A stretch of 64,000 nt of DNA. Source: Arachis hypogaea (taxonomy: Eukaryota; Streptophyta; Magnoliopsida; Fabales; Fabaceae). The notes below the pieces were generated by a model. It worked only from the letters and a program-made list of their open reading frames with translations, searched no databases and had not been told where the DNA came from. The translations under genes and the position numbers were made by a program. The stretch lies in the NCBI RefSeq assembly GCF_003086295.3, contig NC_092051.1, forward strand, positions 82,158,445-82,222,444, written 5' to 3'. Below are positions 34,033 through 44,120 of this stretch, piece by piece (positions within the stretch are counted from its first letter, which is position 1; each line of letters starts with the position of its first letter).

Positions 34033-34477
34033 GGCTCCTCCCTGCTGTCCTGGCGTTTGAACGCCCAAACACTGCCTGTTTTGGGCGTTCAGCGCCCAAA
34101 TGCTGCTCTCCTGGGCGTTCAACGCCCAGCTGCTGCCATTACTGGCGTTCAACGCCCAGTGGGTGCCCCTTTCTGGCGTTCAACGCCCAGCTGCTATCAT
34201 CACTTGCGTTCAGCACCCAGTGGATGCCCATTTTGGGCGTTGAACGCCCAAAATGCACTTTTACTGGCGTTTTCTTGCCAGTGAGATCTTTTTCTCTGTT
34301 TTGTGTGCCGAGGTCTTCTGTAAATGATTATTTACCTTGTTATCAATGAACTCTATATAAACAAATAAAAATAAAAATAGAAATAGGGCAAAAATGCTTA
34401 GAGGATTGTTGCCCCATGGCTGGGTTGCCTCCCAGCAAGCGCTTCTTTATTGTCTTTAGCTGGACCTTGCTGAGCTT
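34033..34477 (-). repeat. El-4 post-pol spacer with GGCGTTCAACGCC palindromes and post-pol hairpin
   Basis: GGCTC at 34033-34037 is the El-5 target duplication. From 34050 to 34280 there are about ten copies of GGCGTTCAACGCC-like palindromes. The hairpin GCTGGG-AGGCAA-CCCAGC (34429-34446) follows the pol stop. No gene is present. Before El-5 inserted, this palindrome cluster lay about 0.4 kb upstream of the third-ORF leader at 17039-17145. Confidence 0.8.
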
Positions 34478-37272
34478 TTAATCTAGCTTCAGCCTTGAGC
34501 ATTCTTGCTCAATGTTGCCTTCAAGATAATGCTTGATTCTCTGTCCATTGACAATGAACTTCTTATCAGAATCAATATCTTGAAGCTCCACATAACCATG
34601 TGGTGACACACTTGTAATCACGTATGGTCCCCTCCATCGGGATTTCAGTTTCCCGGGGAATAGCCTGAGTCTAGAGTTAAACAACAGGACCTTCTGTCTT
34701 GGTTCAAAAATTCTAGATGACAGCTTTCTGTCATGCCATTTTTTTTATTTTTCTTTATAAAGCTTGGCATTTTCGAAAGCTGTGAATCTGAATTCCTCTA
34801 GCTCATTTAACTGGAGCAATCGTTTTTCTCCTGCTAATTTGGCATCAAAGTTTAGGAATCTGGTTGCCCAGTAGGCCTTATGTTCCAGTTCCACGGGCAG
34901 GTGACATGCCTTACCATACACGAGTTGGTATGGAGATGTCCCTATGGGGGTCTTGAATGCTATCCTGTAAGCCCACAGAGCATCATCCAGGCTCCGTGCC
35001 CAATCCTTTCTGCGGGTGTTTACTGTCCATTATAGGATTCTCTTTAATTCTCTGTTAGAGACTTCAGCTTGCCCATTGGTTTGTGGATGATATGGAGTGG
35101 CCACCTTGTGGCGAATTCCATACCGAACCATGGCAGAGTAAAGCTGTTTATTGCAGAAGTGAGTGCCCCCATCACTGATTAGTACTCTAGGGACACCAAA
35201 CCTGCTAAAGATATGTTTCTGGAGGAACTTCAGCACTGTTTTAGTATCATTGGTGGGTGTGGCAATAGCCTCAACCCATTTTGATACATAGTCAACTGCC
35301 ACCAGAATATAAGTGTTTGAGTATGATGGTGGGAAAGGTCCCATGAAGTCAATTCCCCATACGTCAAACAACTCAATTTCCAAGATTCCTTGTTGAGGCA
35401 TGGCGTAACCATGAGGCAGGTTACCAGCTCTTTGGCAACTGTCACAATTACGTACAAACTCTCGGGAATCTTTATAGAGTGTGGGCCAATAGAAGCCACA
35501 TTGGAGGACCTTGGTGGCTGTTCGCTCACCTCCAAAATGGCCTCCATATTGAGATCCGTGGCAATGCCACAGGATCCTCTGTGCTTCTTCTCTAGGCACA
35601 CACCTATGGATAATTCCGTCTGCACATCTCTTAAAGAGATAAGGTTCATCCCACAAGTACTACTTTGCATCAGTAATTCATTTCTTCTTTTGTATCCTGT
35701 TGTACTCCTTGGGTATGAACCTTGCAGCTTTATAGTTTGCAATATCGGCAACCATGGTGCTTCCTGAATGGCGAATAAATGCTCATCAGGAAACGTCTCA
35801 GAGATCTCAAGAGAAGGGAGGGACGTCCCTTCCACTGGCTCTATCCGGGACAGATGATCAGCCACTTGGTTCTCTGTCCCTTTTCTGTCTCTTATTTCTA
35901 TATCAAACTCTTGCAGAAGTAATACCCATCTGATGAGCCTGGGTTTTGAATCCTGCTTTGTGAGTAGATATTTAAGAGCAGCATGGTCAGTATACACAAT
36001 CACTTTTGATCCTACTAAGTATGATCTGAACTTGTCAATGGCGTAAACCACTGCAAATAGTTCTTTTTCTGTGGTTGTGTAATTTTTTTGGGCATCATTT
36101 AGAACGCGACTGGCATAATAAATGACATGCAGAAGCTTGTCATGCCTCTGTCCCAATACTGCACCAATGGCATGATCACTGGCATCGCACATTAGCTCAA
36201 ATGGTAATGTCCAGTCTGGTGCAGAAATGACTGGTGCTGTGACCAGCTTAGCTTTCAGCGTTTCAAACGCCTGCAGGCATTTTGTGTCAAATACAAATGG
36301 CGTGTCAGTAGCTAGCAGATTGCTTAGAGGTTTTGCGATTTTTGAAAAATCCTTTATAAACCTCCTATAGAATCCTGCATGCCCCAAAAAGCTTCTGATT
36401 GTCTTAACATTGGCAGGTGGTGGTAATTTTTCAATTACCTCTATTTTTGCTTGATCCACCTCTATTCCCTTGTTTGAGATTTTATGCCCAAGAACAATTC
36501 CTTCAGTCACCATGAAGTGACACTTTTCCCAGTTTAAAACTAGGTTGATTTCTTGGCATCTTTTCAGAACAAGTTTCAGGTGATCAAGACAGGAGCTGAA
36601 TGAGTCTCCATATACTGAGAAGTCATCGATGAAGACTTCCAGAAATTTTTCCACCATGTCAGAGAAAATAGAGAGCATGCATCTCTGGAAGGTTGCAGGC
36701 GCATTACATAGCCCAAATGGTATCCTTCTATAAGCAAACACTCTGGATGGACATGTGAATGCTGTTTTCTCTTGATCCTGGGGATCTACTGCAATCTGGT
36801 TATAACCTGAGTAGCCATCCAAAAAGCAGTAATAATCATGACCTGCTAGTCTTTCTAGCATCTGGTCTATGAATGGTAAAGGAAAATGATCCTTTCTGGT
36901 GGCTGTATTGAGCCTTCTGTAGTCAATACACATGCGCCACCCCGTAACTGTTCTTGTAGGAACCAGTTCATTTTTTTCATTATGAATCACTGTCATGCCT
37001 CCCTTTTTTAGGACGACTTGAACAGGGCTCACCCAAGGGCTATCAGAAATAGGATAAATAATCCCAGCCTCTAGTAACTTGGTGACCTCTTTCTGCACCA
37101 CTTCCTTCATGGCTGGATTTAGCCGCCTCTGTGGTTGAACCACTGGTTTGGCATTAGCCTCCAATAGGATTTTGTGCATGCATCTAGCTGGGCTTATGCC
37201 CTTAAGGTCACCTATGGAGCACCCAAGAGCTGTCTTGTGTGTCCTTAGCACTTGAATAAGTGCTTCCTCTTC
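34478..37272 (-). pseudogene. Pol (RT, RNase H, integrase), broken (El-4)
   Basis: From 37251 the frame continues gag in phase and encodes RT ([29 protein letters not shown]) and RNase H ([29 protein letters not shown]). A one-base loss in a T run near 35750 shifts the frame. Integrase then reads in the frame of 35030-35656 (zinc region CDSCQRAG, core GIDFMGPFP and [20 protein letters not shown]) and, after a stop at 35030 and another near 34745, in 34478-34684 (FPGKLKSRWRGPYVI). It is clearly homologous to El-5 pol but cannot yield active enzyme. Confidence 0.88.
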
Positions 37273-39585
37273 CTATGAATTTAAAGCAGAGCTTATGATC
37301 ACTGGAAAAGTGTCACCTTCTCCCAGAAATGCATATTTCAAGGATGGTGGTAGTGGCTTGAGGTCGGGTTTAGGAGGTTTTTCCTCTTTCAGAAGAAAGT
37401 TTAGAGGCTCTTTCATGTCCCCTGAATCCTCCAAATCAGGCTGAACATCTTTAAAGATGTCTTCCAACTCTGATTCGAGACTCTCAGCCATGTTGATCTC
37501 TTCTACCAAAGAGTCAATAAGATAAACTTTCATGCAGTCTGTTGATGTGTCTGGATGCTGCATGGCTTTGACAGTGTTCAACTTGAACTCATCATCGTTG
37601 ACTCTCAGGGTTATTTCCCTTTGTTGGACGTCAATGAGGGATCGTCCAGTTGCTAGGAAGGGTCTTCCTAGAATGAGAGTAGCACTCTTGTGCTCCTCCA
37701 TTTCCAGCACAACAAAGTCAGTGGGAAAGGCGAATGGCCCAACTCTGACAATCATGTCCTCAATCACGCCTGATGGGTATTTAGTGGAACCATTAGCAAG
37801 TTGGAGACATATCCGGGTTGGTTTAACTTCTTCAGTTAAGCCAAGATTCCTGATAGTGGATGCAGGTATTAGGTTGATGCTTGCCCCAAGATCGCATAAA
37901 GCTGTCTTGGTGCAATTATCTTCTAATATGCATGGTATCAGAAAGCTCCCAGGGTCTTTAAGCTTTTCAGGAAAGCTCTTCAGAATGACTGCACTGCATT
38001 CTTCAGTGAGGAGAACTTTTTCTGTTTCTCTCCAATCCTTCTTATAACTCAAGATCTCTTTCATGAACTTGGCATAAGAAGGTATTTGCTCAAGTGCTTC
38101 TGCAAATGGAATCTTTATTTCAAGAGTCCTAAGGTAATCTGCAAAGCGAGCAAATTGCTTATCCTGCTCCTCTTTCCGGAGTTTTTGAGGATAAGGTATC
38201 TTAGCTTTATATTCTTCAACCTTAGTTGCTGCAGGTTTATTGCCTACAGAAGTGGTTGAAGAAGCCTTTTTAGAGGGGTTGTTCTCAGTATTTGTGTGTG
38301 TCTGATCCCTCACTGGCACTTGAGTGCCAGAGTTGGAAGTTGGAGTGAAACTGGACGCCAGCTCCTTGTCTGCTCCTGGCGTCTGAACGCCAGAACTGTG
38401 CTCTTTCTGGGCGTTCAGCGCCAGATCCTGCCCATTTTGGGCGTTCAACGCCAGATCCTTGCCCATTTCTGGCGTTGAACGCCAGTCCTGCTGTATTTCT
38501 GGCGTTGAACGCCAGTTTTGGCCATGGTCTGGGCGTTCAGCGCCAGCCTTCCACCAATTTTCTGGCGTTTTAGCGCCAGAATTATTTTTCCCTGGGCTCT
38601 TACTGTCCTCAGGTGAATTTTGGGTGGTTTGCTCATTTCTTAGCTTTTTGCTGCCTTGAGGTGGGGTATTTAATGTTTTCCCACTTCTTAGTTGAACTGC
38701 TTGGCTTTCCTCTGCTATTTGCTTTGACAGCTGCTGCTTTGTTTGCTTGAACTGTTCGTCCATATGTATATTAGCCATCCTTGTCTCTTGTAACCTGTCT
38801 TTAAATTCGGCTAGCTGCTTTGTTAGAAAGTCCAATTGCTGATTGAATTCAGCAGCTTGTTTTACAAGACTGAGTTCAGCAGTTACTGTTTTAACCTCTT
38901 CATTCATGGAAGGGTTGCTACTTAGGTACAGATGCTGATTCCTGGCAACTGTATCAATGAGCTCTTGAGCCTCTTCAATTGTCTTTCTCATGTGGATAGA
39001 TCCACCAGCCGAGTAATCAAGAGACATCTGAGCTCCTTCTGCAAGCCCATAATAGAAGATGTCTAACTGAACCCACTGTGAAAACATTTCAGAGAGGCAT
39101 TTTCGTAGCATCTCTCTGTATCTCTCCCAGGCATCATAAAGAGATTCATTATCTCCTTGTTTAAAGCCTTGGATGTCCAGCCTTAGCTGTGTCATCCGTT
39201 TTGGGGGAAAGTACTGATTCAGAAATTTTTCTGTCAGCTGTTTCCATGTCTTTATGCTAGCTTTAGGTTGGTTATTCAACCACCTCTTAGCTTGATCTTT
39301 TACAGCAAATGGAAACAGTAATAGTCTGTAGACATCCTGATCTATTTCTTTATCATGTACTGTGTCAGCAATTTGTAAAAATTGTGCCAGAAACTCTGTA
39401 GGTTCTTCTTGTGGAAGACCGGAATACTGGCAGCTTTGTTGCACCATGATAATGAGCTGAGGATTCAACTCAAAGCTACTGACTCCAATGGAGGGTATGC
39501 AGATACTACTCCCATATGAAGCAGTAGAGGGGTTTGAATATGACCCCAGAGTCCTCCTGGACTGTTCATTTCCACTTAGATCCAT
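37273..39585 (-). CDS. Gag-protease, 770 residues, ending at an in-frame TAG (El-4)
   Basis: ATG at 39583-39585 (MDLSGNEQSR). Gag spans roughly residues 35-210 (FLQIADTV, LLLFPFAVKDQAKRWL, SLYDAWERYREML). Residues about 330-400 are a low-complexity insert (WRSTPE, LALNAQ) encoded by GGCGTT/AACGCC palindromes. The retropepsin follows with DLGASINL and ILGRPF. The stop at 37273-37275 is TAG, and the next codon continues pol in the same frame. El-5 has a sense codon here, so this is most simply a C-to-T change in a CAG codon, though read-through cannot be excluded. No CCHC knuckle is visible. Confidence 0.85.
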   Translation of the reverse strand: MDLSGNEQSRRTLGSYSNPSTASYGSSICIPSIGVSSFELNPQLIIMVQQSCQYSGLPQEEPTEFLAQFLQIADTVHDKEIDQDVYRLLLFPFAVKDQAKRWLNNQPKASIKTWKQLTEKFLNQYFPPKRMTQLRLDIQGFKQGDNESLYDAWERYREMLRKCLSEMFSQWVQLDIFYYGLAEGAQMSLDYSAGGSIHMRKTIEEAQELIDTVARNQHLYLSSNPSMNEEVKTVTAELSLVKQAAEFNQQLDFLTKQLAEFKDRLQETRMANIHMDEQFKQTKQQLSKQIAEESQAVQLRSGKTLNTPPQGSKKLRNEQTTQNSPEDSKSPGKNNSGAKTPENWWKAGAERPDHGQNWRSTPEIQQDWRSTPEMGKDLALNAQNGQDLALNAQKEHSSGVQTPGADKELASSFTPTSNSGTQVPVRDQTHTNTENNPSKKASSTTSVGNKPAATKVEEYKAKIPYPQKLRKEEQDKQFARFADYLRTLEIKIPFAEALEQIPSYAKFMKEILSYKKDWRETEKVLLTEECSAVILKSFPEKLKDPGSFLIPCILEDNCTKTALCDLGASINLIPASTIRNLGLTEEVKPTRICLQLANGSTKYPSGVIEDMIVRVGPFAFPTDFVVLEMEEHKSATLILGRPFLATGRSLIDVQQREITLRVNDDEFKLNTVKAMQHPDTSTDCMKVYLIDSLVEEINMAESLESELEDIFKDVQPDLEDSGDMKEPLNFLLKEEKPPKPDLKPLPPSLKYAFLGEGDTFPVIISSALNS
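38350..38590 (-). repeat. In-frame GGCGTT/AACGCC palindrome cluster inside El-4 gag
   Basis: About eight copies of a CTGGCGTTNAACGCCAG-like palindrome lie inside the gag reading frame without breaking it, giving the WRSTPE / LALNAQ / GVQTP peptides. The same word occurs in the LTR U3 and in the post-pol spacer of this element. Confidence 0.85.
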
Positions 39586-40297
39586 GATGGAGAAAGGGAG
39601 ATGATGTAAAATAGGAAAAATATTTTTATTTATTTATTTATATATTTATTTCGAAAATTAAATAAATTAAAATAGAATAAATAAAAATTGAGTGAAGATT
39701 TTCGAAAAACTGAGGAGAGAGAAAGTGGTTAGGAAGTTTTGAAAAGGATATGATGATTTTGAAAAAAAAAAATTTAAATTTTGAAATAAAAAAAATCTGA
39801 ATTTTAGAAATATATTTCGAAAATTCATTTTTTAAAAAAGAGAGAAAAGATATTTTTGATTTTTAAGAGGAAAGAGAAAAACAATAAGATAGCACAAGAT
39901 TTGAAACTTTTAGATCTAATGCTCCCTATTTTCAGAAATTTTGGGGGGAAAACACCAAGGAACACCAAACTTAAAAATTTTAAGATCAAGTCACCAGGAA
40001 AACTCAAGAACACGAAGAAAGAACACCAAACTTAAAATTTTTAGAAAACCAAACCAAAATTTTCGAAAATTTTAAGGAAAATCAACAAGAAAACACCAAA
40101 CTTAAAGTTTGGCACAGGATCTAATAGAGAAATTATTTTTGAAAACTATTTTTAAAAAGAAAATAAGGATTCTAAAATTTTAACACGACAATAATAAGAG
40201 ACTCTAAACAAAAAAAGAAATTTTTCCTAATCTAAGCAACAAAATAATCCGTCAGTTGTTCAAACACAAACAATCCCCGGCAACGGCGCCAAAAACT
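39586..40297 (-). other. El-4 leader with tRNA-Asp primer site (40274-40291)
   Basis: The primer site in element sense is TGGCGCCGTTGCCGGGGA, six bases from the LTR. The 0.7 kb leader is very A/T-rich, with repeated TTTTCGAAAA / TTTTTGAAAA words and three AACACCAAACTTAA words (39961-40105). No gene is seen. Confidence 0.85.
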
Positions 40298-41838
40298 TGG
40301 TGCACGAATTATGAATCACACTTTTCACAACTCGTACCACTGACCAGCAAGTGCACTGGGTCGTCCAAGTAATACCTCACGTGAGTAAGGGTCGAATCCC
40401 ACGGAGATTGTTGGTTTGAAGCAATCTATGGTTATCTTGTAAATCTTAGTCAGGAAGTCAATTATGTTTATCAGTTGAATTGCAAATAAACAATAGAGCA
40501 TGGATTAAAGGTTACTTGTTATGCAATAATGGAGAATATGTTGGAGTTTTGGAGATGCTTTGTCTTCTGAATCTCTGCTTTCCTCTGTCTTCTTGTTCAC
40601 GCACGCACGTCCTCCTATGGCAAGCTGTGTGTTGGTGGATCACCGTTGTCAATGGCTACCTTCCATCCTTCCAGTGAAAACTACACTCATGCGCTCTGTC
40701 ACAGCACGGCTAATCACCGGTTGGTTCTCAATCCGGTTGGAATAGGATTTACTATCCTTTTGCGTCTGTCACTAACGCCCAGCCTTCAGGAGTTTGAAGC
40801 TCGTCACAGTCATTCAATCCTTGAATCCTACTCGGAATACCACAGACAAGGTTTAGACTTTCCGGATTCTCATGAATGCCGCCATCAGTTCTAGCTTATA
40901 CCACGGAGATTCTGATTAAGGAATCTAAGAGATACTCATTCAATCGTATATAGAACGGAGGTGGTTGTCAGGCACACGTTCATGATTTGAGGAAGGTGAT
41001 GAGTGTCACAGATCATCACCTCCATCACAGTTAAGCGCGAATGAACATCTTAAATAGGAACAAGCGTGTTTGAATGGAAAACAGAAATACTTGCATTAAT
41101 TCATCGAGACACAGCAGAGCTCCTCACCCCCAACAATGGGGTTTAGAGACTCATGCCGTCAGAGAATACAAAGTTTTGATCTAAAATGTCATGAGATACA
41201 AAATAAGTCTCTAAAAGTTGTTTAAATACTAAACTAGTAGCCTAGGTTTACAAAAAATGAGTAGACTATGATGGATGATGCAGAGATTCACTTCTGGGGG
41301 CCACTTGGTGTGTGCTAGGGCTGAGATTTAAGTGAGTCACGTGCAGAGGCCATTTGTGGAGTTGAACGCCAGTTTTTGTGCCAGTTTGGGCGTTCAACTC
41401 CAGCTTTTGATCCTTTTCTGGCGCTGGACGCCAGAATTGGGCAGAGAACTAGCGTTGAACGCCAGTTTACGTCGTCTATCCTTGTGCAAAGTATAGACTA
41501 TAATATATTGCTGAAAAGCCCTGGATGTCTACTTTCCAACGCAATTGGAAGCATGCCATTTCGAGTTCGGTAGCTCCAGAAAATTCACTTTGAGTGCAGG
41601 GAGGTCAGAATCCAACAGCATCAGCAGTCCTTTTTCAGCCTGAATCAGATTTTTGCTCAGCTCCCTCAATTTCAGCCAGAAAAATACCTGAAATTACAGA
41701 AAAACACACAACTCATAGTAAAGTCCAGAAATATGAATTTTTCCTCAAAACTAATGAAAATAGACTAAAAACTAACTAAAACATACTCAAAACTATATGA
41801 AATTAACTCCAAAAAGCGTATAAAATATCCGCTCATCA
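40298..41838 (-). repeat. El-4 5' LTR
   Basis: 1541 bp, about 98% like 13192-14731. Palindromes at 41361-41463 (element sense: upstream) and a TATTTAAA box at 41221-41228 define the likely promoter. No gene is present. Confidence 0.9.
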
Positions 41839-42480
41839 GCTACCCACGCGAACGCGTGAACCACGCGTCCGCGTCACATGCGGCGAACAGCTTATCCAGA
41901 TCAGTGCCAAAAATCTTGTCTTTTCTTCCGTAATCCTAATTTTTTCTTTTCCCTTCTTATTTCTTTCTTCTTCCTTTCTTACTTTCTTCTTCTTCATCTT
42001 TTTAACTTCTCATCCTTTTTCACCTCTATTCTATTTTATTTAATTTATTTGCATACTTTCATTCATTACATTTTAATTTTGTGCATATTTTTATTTTCTT
42101 TTCTAAATTTATTATTTTCCTTTGGTGTTGAATTTTCTTATTTCCCTGTTGCATCTTCTCTTGAATTATTTTGGGTGCTTAGTGACTTGTGTTATTCTGG
42201 TTAGGTACTATTATTTAAATCAATGCCAATCTTTTATACCTGTATTACTTTTGCATTGATATGAATTTATATTATCTCTCCTTACCCACACTCTCTTCCC
42301 CATTGTTGCAAATTTTTGCACTCTTGATTTGCCATGTACTTCTACTATTTTCTCACTTGGATGTTGTAGCTACAATGTAATTGGGACCCTCATTATTTGG
42401 CGTTAACCCAACCATATTTTATTTGTATTCTTGTCTTTATTTCTAGGTTACTGTTCTTCTTTTTCTCTTCTTTTAGGCTG
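41839..42480 (+). other. El-3 interior: palindromes then pyrimidine-rich stretch
   Basis: ACGCG palindromes (41844-41878) continue the array at 12670-13180. The rest is T-rich, ending in a long pyrimidine run and TTTTAG at about 42475, which resembles a 3' splice site. Frames here are low-complexity and not supported as genes. Confidence 0.55.
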
Positions 42481-42779
42481 GCCACCGAAGACAAAAAAAG
42501 GGAGAAACTTCTAAAAGGGGAGACAAACAAGTCCATCTGCACAATCCTTGAAGAAAAGCATCAGTTGGAACAACCCGTCCACCTGCACATCTCAGCATGC
42601 ACCGAGGACGGTGCAATCTTTAAGTGTGGGGAGGTTGATACCGACTTCCAGGGGTTAGTTACCTTCTTTCCAACACCAATACTCTATTTTCTTTGTTTGT
42701 TCATTGTCGCATTTGCATATTTGATTGCATATTTGTTTGATTTTATGCATTTAGTCACTACTTGGTTAAAGTAATAAAT
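42481..42779 (+). other. Short unrecognised frame with AGGA stem-loop and polypurine-type motif (El-3)
   Basis: From 42481 a frame reads LATEDKKREKLLKGETNKS and runs through a stem-loop TGCACCG-AGGA-CGGTGCA (42598-42615) and the motif TTTAAGTGTGGGGAGG (42619-42634). The peptide is not recognised. The hairpin and motif match in kind those directly before this element's 3' LTR at 44082-44119. Confidence 0.6.
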
Positions 42780-43395
42780 TTCTTTTTAGGACTCTATTTT
42801 TGAAAAATTTCACTAATTTAAATTGAAAAAATTTTTATGTTAAAACTTGTTTGAAGTTGTATTTGGAACATGGTTTTTGAGCCAAAGAACACACAACCCG
42901 TGAGATTTTGAGCTTATTTACATGGTTACATTATTTAACCATAAATTTTTATTCTTGTGTTTTCTTCTCTATGATTGCAAACGATACTTTGTTTCAGTCT
43001 ATATGTCCAATATTTAGTATATTTACATGCTTGCATATGATTGAGGCCATTATTTGTTATTAGCTCACTTATCCCAAATAAGCCTTCCTTTTACATCACC
43101 CTTGTTAGCCACCTTGAGCCTTTTATCCCCGTTTATTCTGTTCTATAACCACATCACTAGCCTTAAGCAGAAAAACAATTAAATACCCCAATTGAATCTT
43201 TGGTTAGCTTAAGATAGAGATTGTGTAACAATTAAGTGTGGGAAAACTATGTGAACATGGGTTAATAAGGGAATGTGTTATGTTTTTCTACTTTGATAAA
43301 ATATTAGGAATTTGGGTACCTACTCATGTGAGACTAGAAAAATTAAGAATCCATGTGCATTAATAAGTTATGTTTATTTTTCTATAAAAAAAAAG

Positions 43396-43426
<31 letters not shown>

Positions 43427-44081
43427 ATCCAAAAAAATATTCAATAAATAAGTAAATAAATAAGGGGACAAAATTACCCCAATGTTAAGTTAATGAAAAA
43501 ATCAATGCATATGTGATAAAATTAAAGAAAAGTTGATACATGAATATGATATGCAAAAATGGGAATTTTGGGTAGCTAGGCATGAATTTAAAATATAGAA
43601 TGTGTGTATAGGAGAGAGCTTAGGTTAATTAAAGATTCATATTATAGCTCACTTGGCCATACATATATCTTCACCCTTACCTTAGCCCCATTACAACCCT
43701 GAAAAGACCTCATGATGTTTGTATTGGTATACTAAATATTTGTTGATTGGTTAGATGAAGAACAAAGTTTAGAAAGCATGATTAGAGAAGAGTAGAGTGA
43801 TTAACCCTAGACACTTGAGAGATTAGAGTGATACACTACCAGTAAGGGTTCAATACTTGATTCTATGTTCCCTGGTTTCATGAGCTATCTTCTTACAAAT
43901 TTACTTGTCTTTTATTGTATAATTTGAATTAGTGAAATCTGATTTATGTTTGTCTTGGAAGATTTATTTACTTTTAACCAAGTAGGTAGAAACATTTTTG
44001 CATATAGTTGCATTCATATAGATAGGTTGCATTTCATACATTCTACCATTCCTCTTCACTCCTTTATAGCTTCTCTTGAGC
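42780..44081 (+). other. El-3 3' noncoding region
   Basis: No gene is seen in 1.3 kb. There is an A-rich AAAAAGAGAAAA tract at about 43386-43430. Otherwise it is ordinary AT-rich sequence. Confidence 0.6.
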
Positions 44082-44120
44082 TTAGCATGAGGACATGCTA
44101 ATGTTTAAGTGTGGGGAGGT
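44082..44120 (+). other. El-3 polypurine tract with AGGA stem-loop
   Basis: TTAGCATG-AGGA-CATGCTAA (44082-44101, 8-bp stem) is followed by TTTAAGTGTGGGGAGG (44104-44119), one base before the 3' LTR TGATAAAA. The purine-rich AGTGTGGGGAGG is a credible polypurine tract. Confidence 0.8.

Larger units (their letters stand above)
13192..41838 (-). mobile_element. El-4: Athila-like element with third ORF, split by El-5
   Basis: Matching LTRs at 13192-14731 and 40298-41838 look about 98% identical. A tRNA-Asp primer site lies at 40274-40291. Gag-protease and pol read on the minus strand at 34478-39585, and a third ORF at 15875-16999 lies between pol and the 3' LTR. El-5 sits at 17516-34032. Without it the element is about 12 kb. 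GCTAT/GCTAC flanks form a target-site duplication with one mismatch. RT text with FIDDFSVYG and the tRNA-Asp primer fit the Athila lineage. Confidence 0.9.

Noticed and set aside
34050..34280. CRISPR-like array of regularly repeated GGCGTTCAACGCC words
   Set aside because: Plant retroelement context, irregular spacing, no spacers of constant length and no Cas genes.
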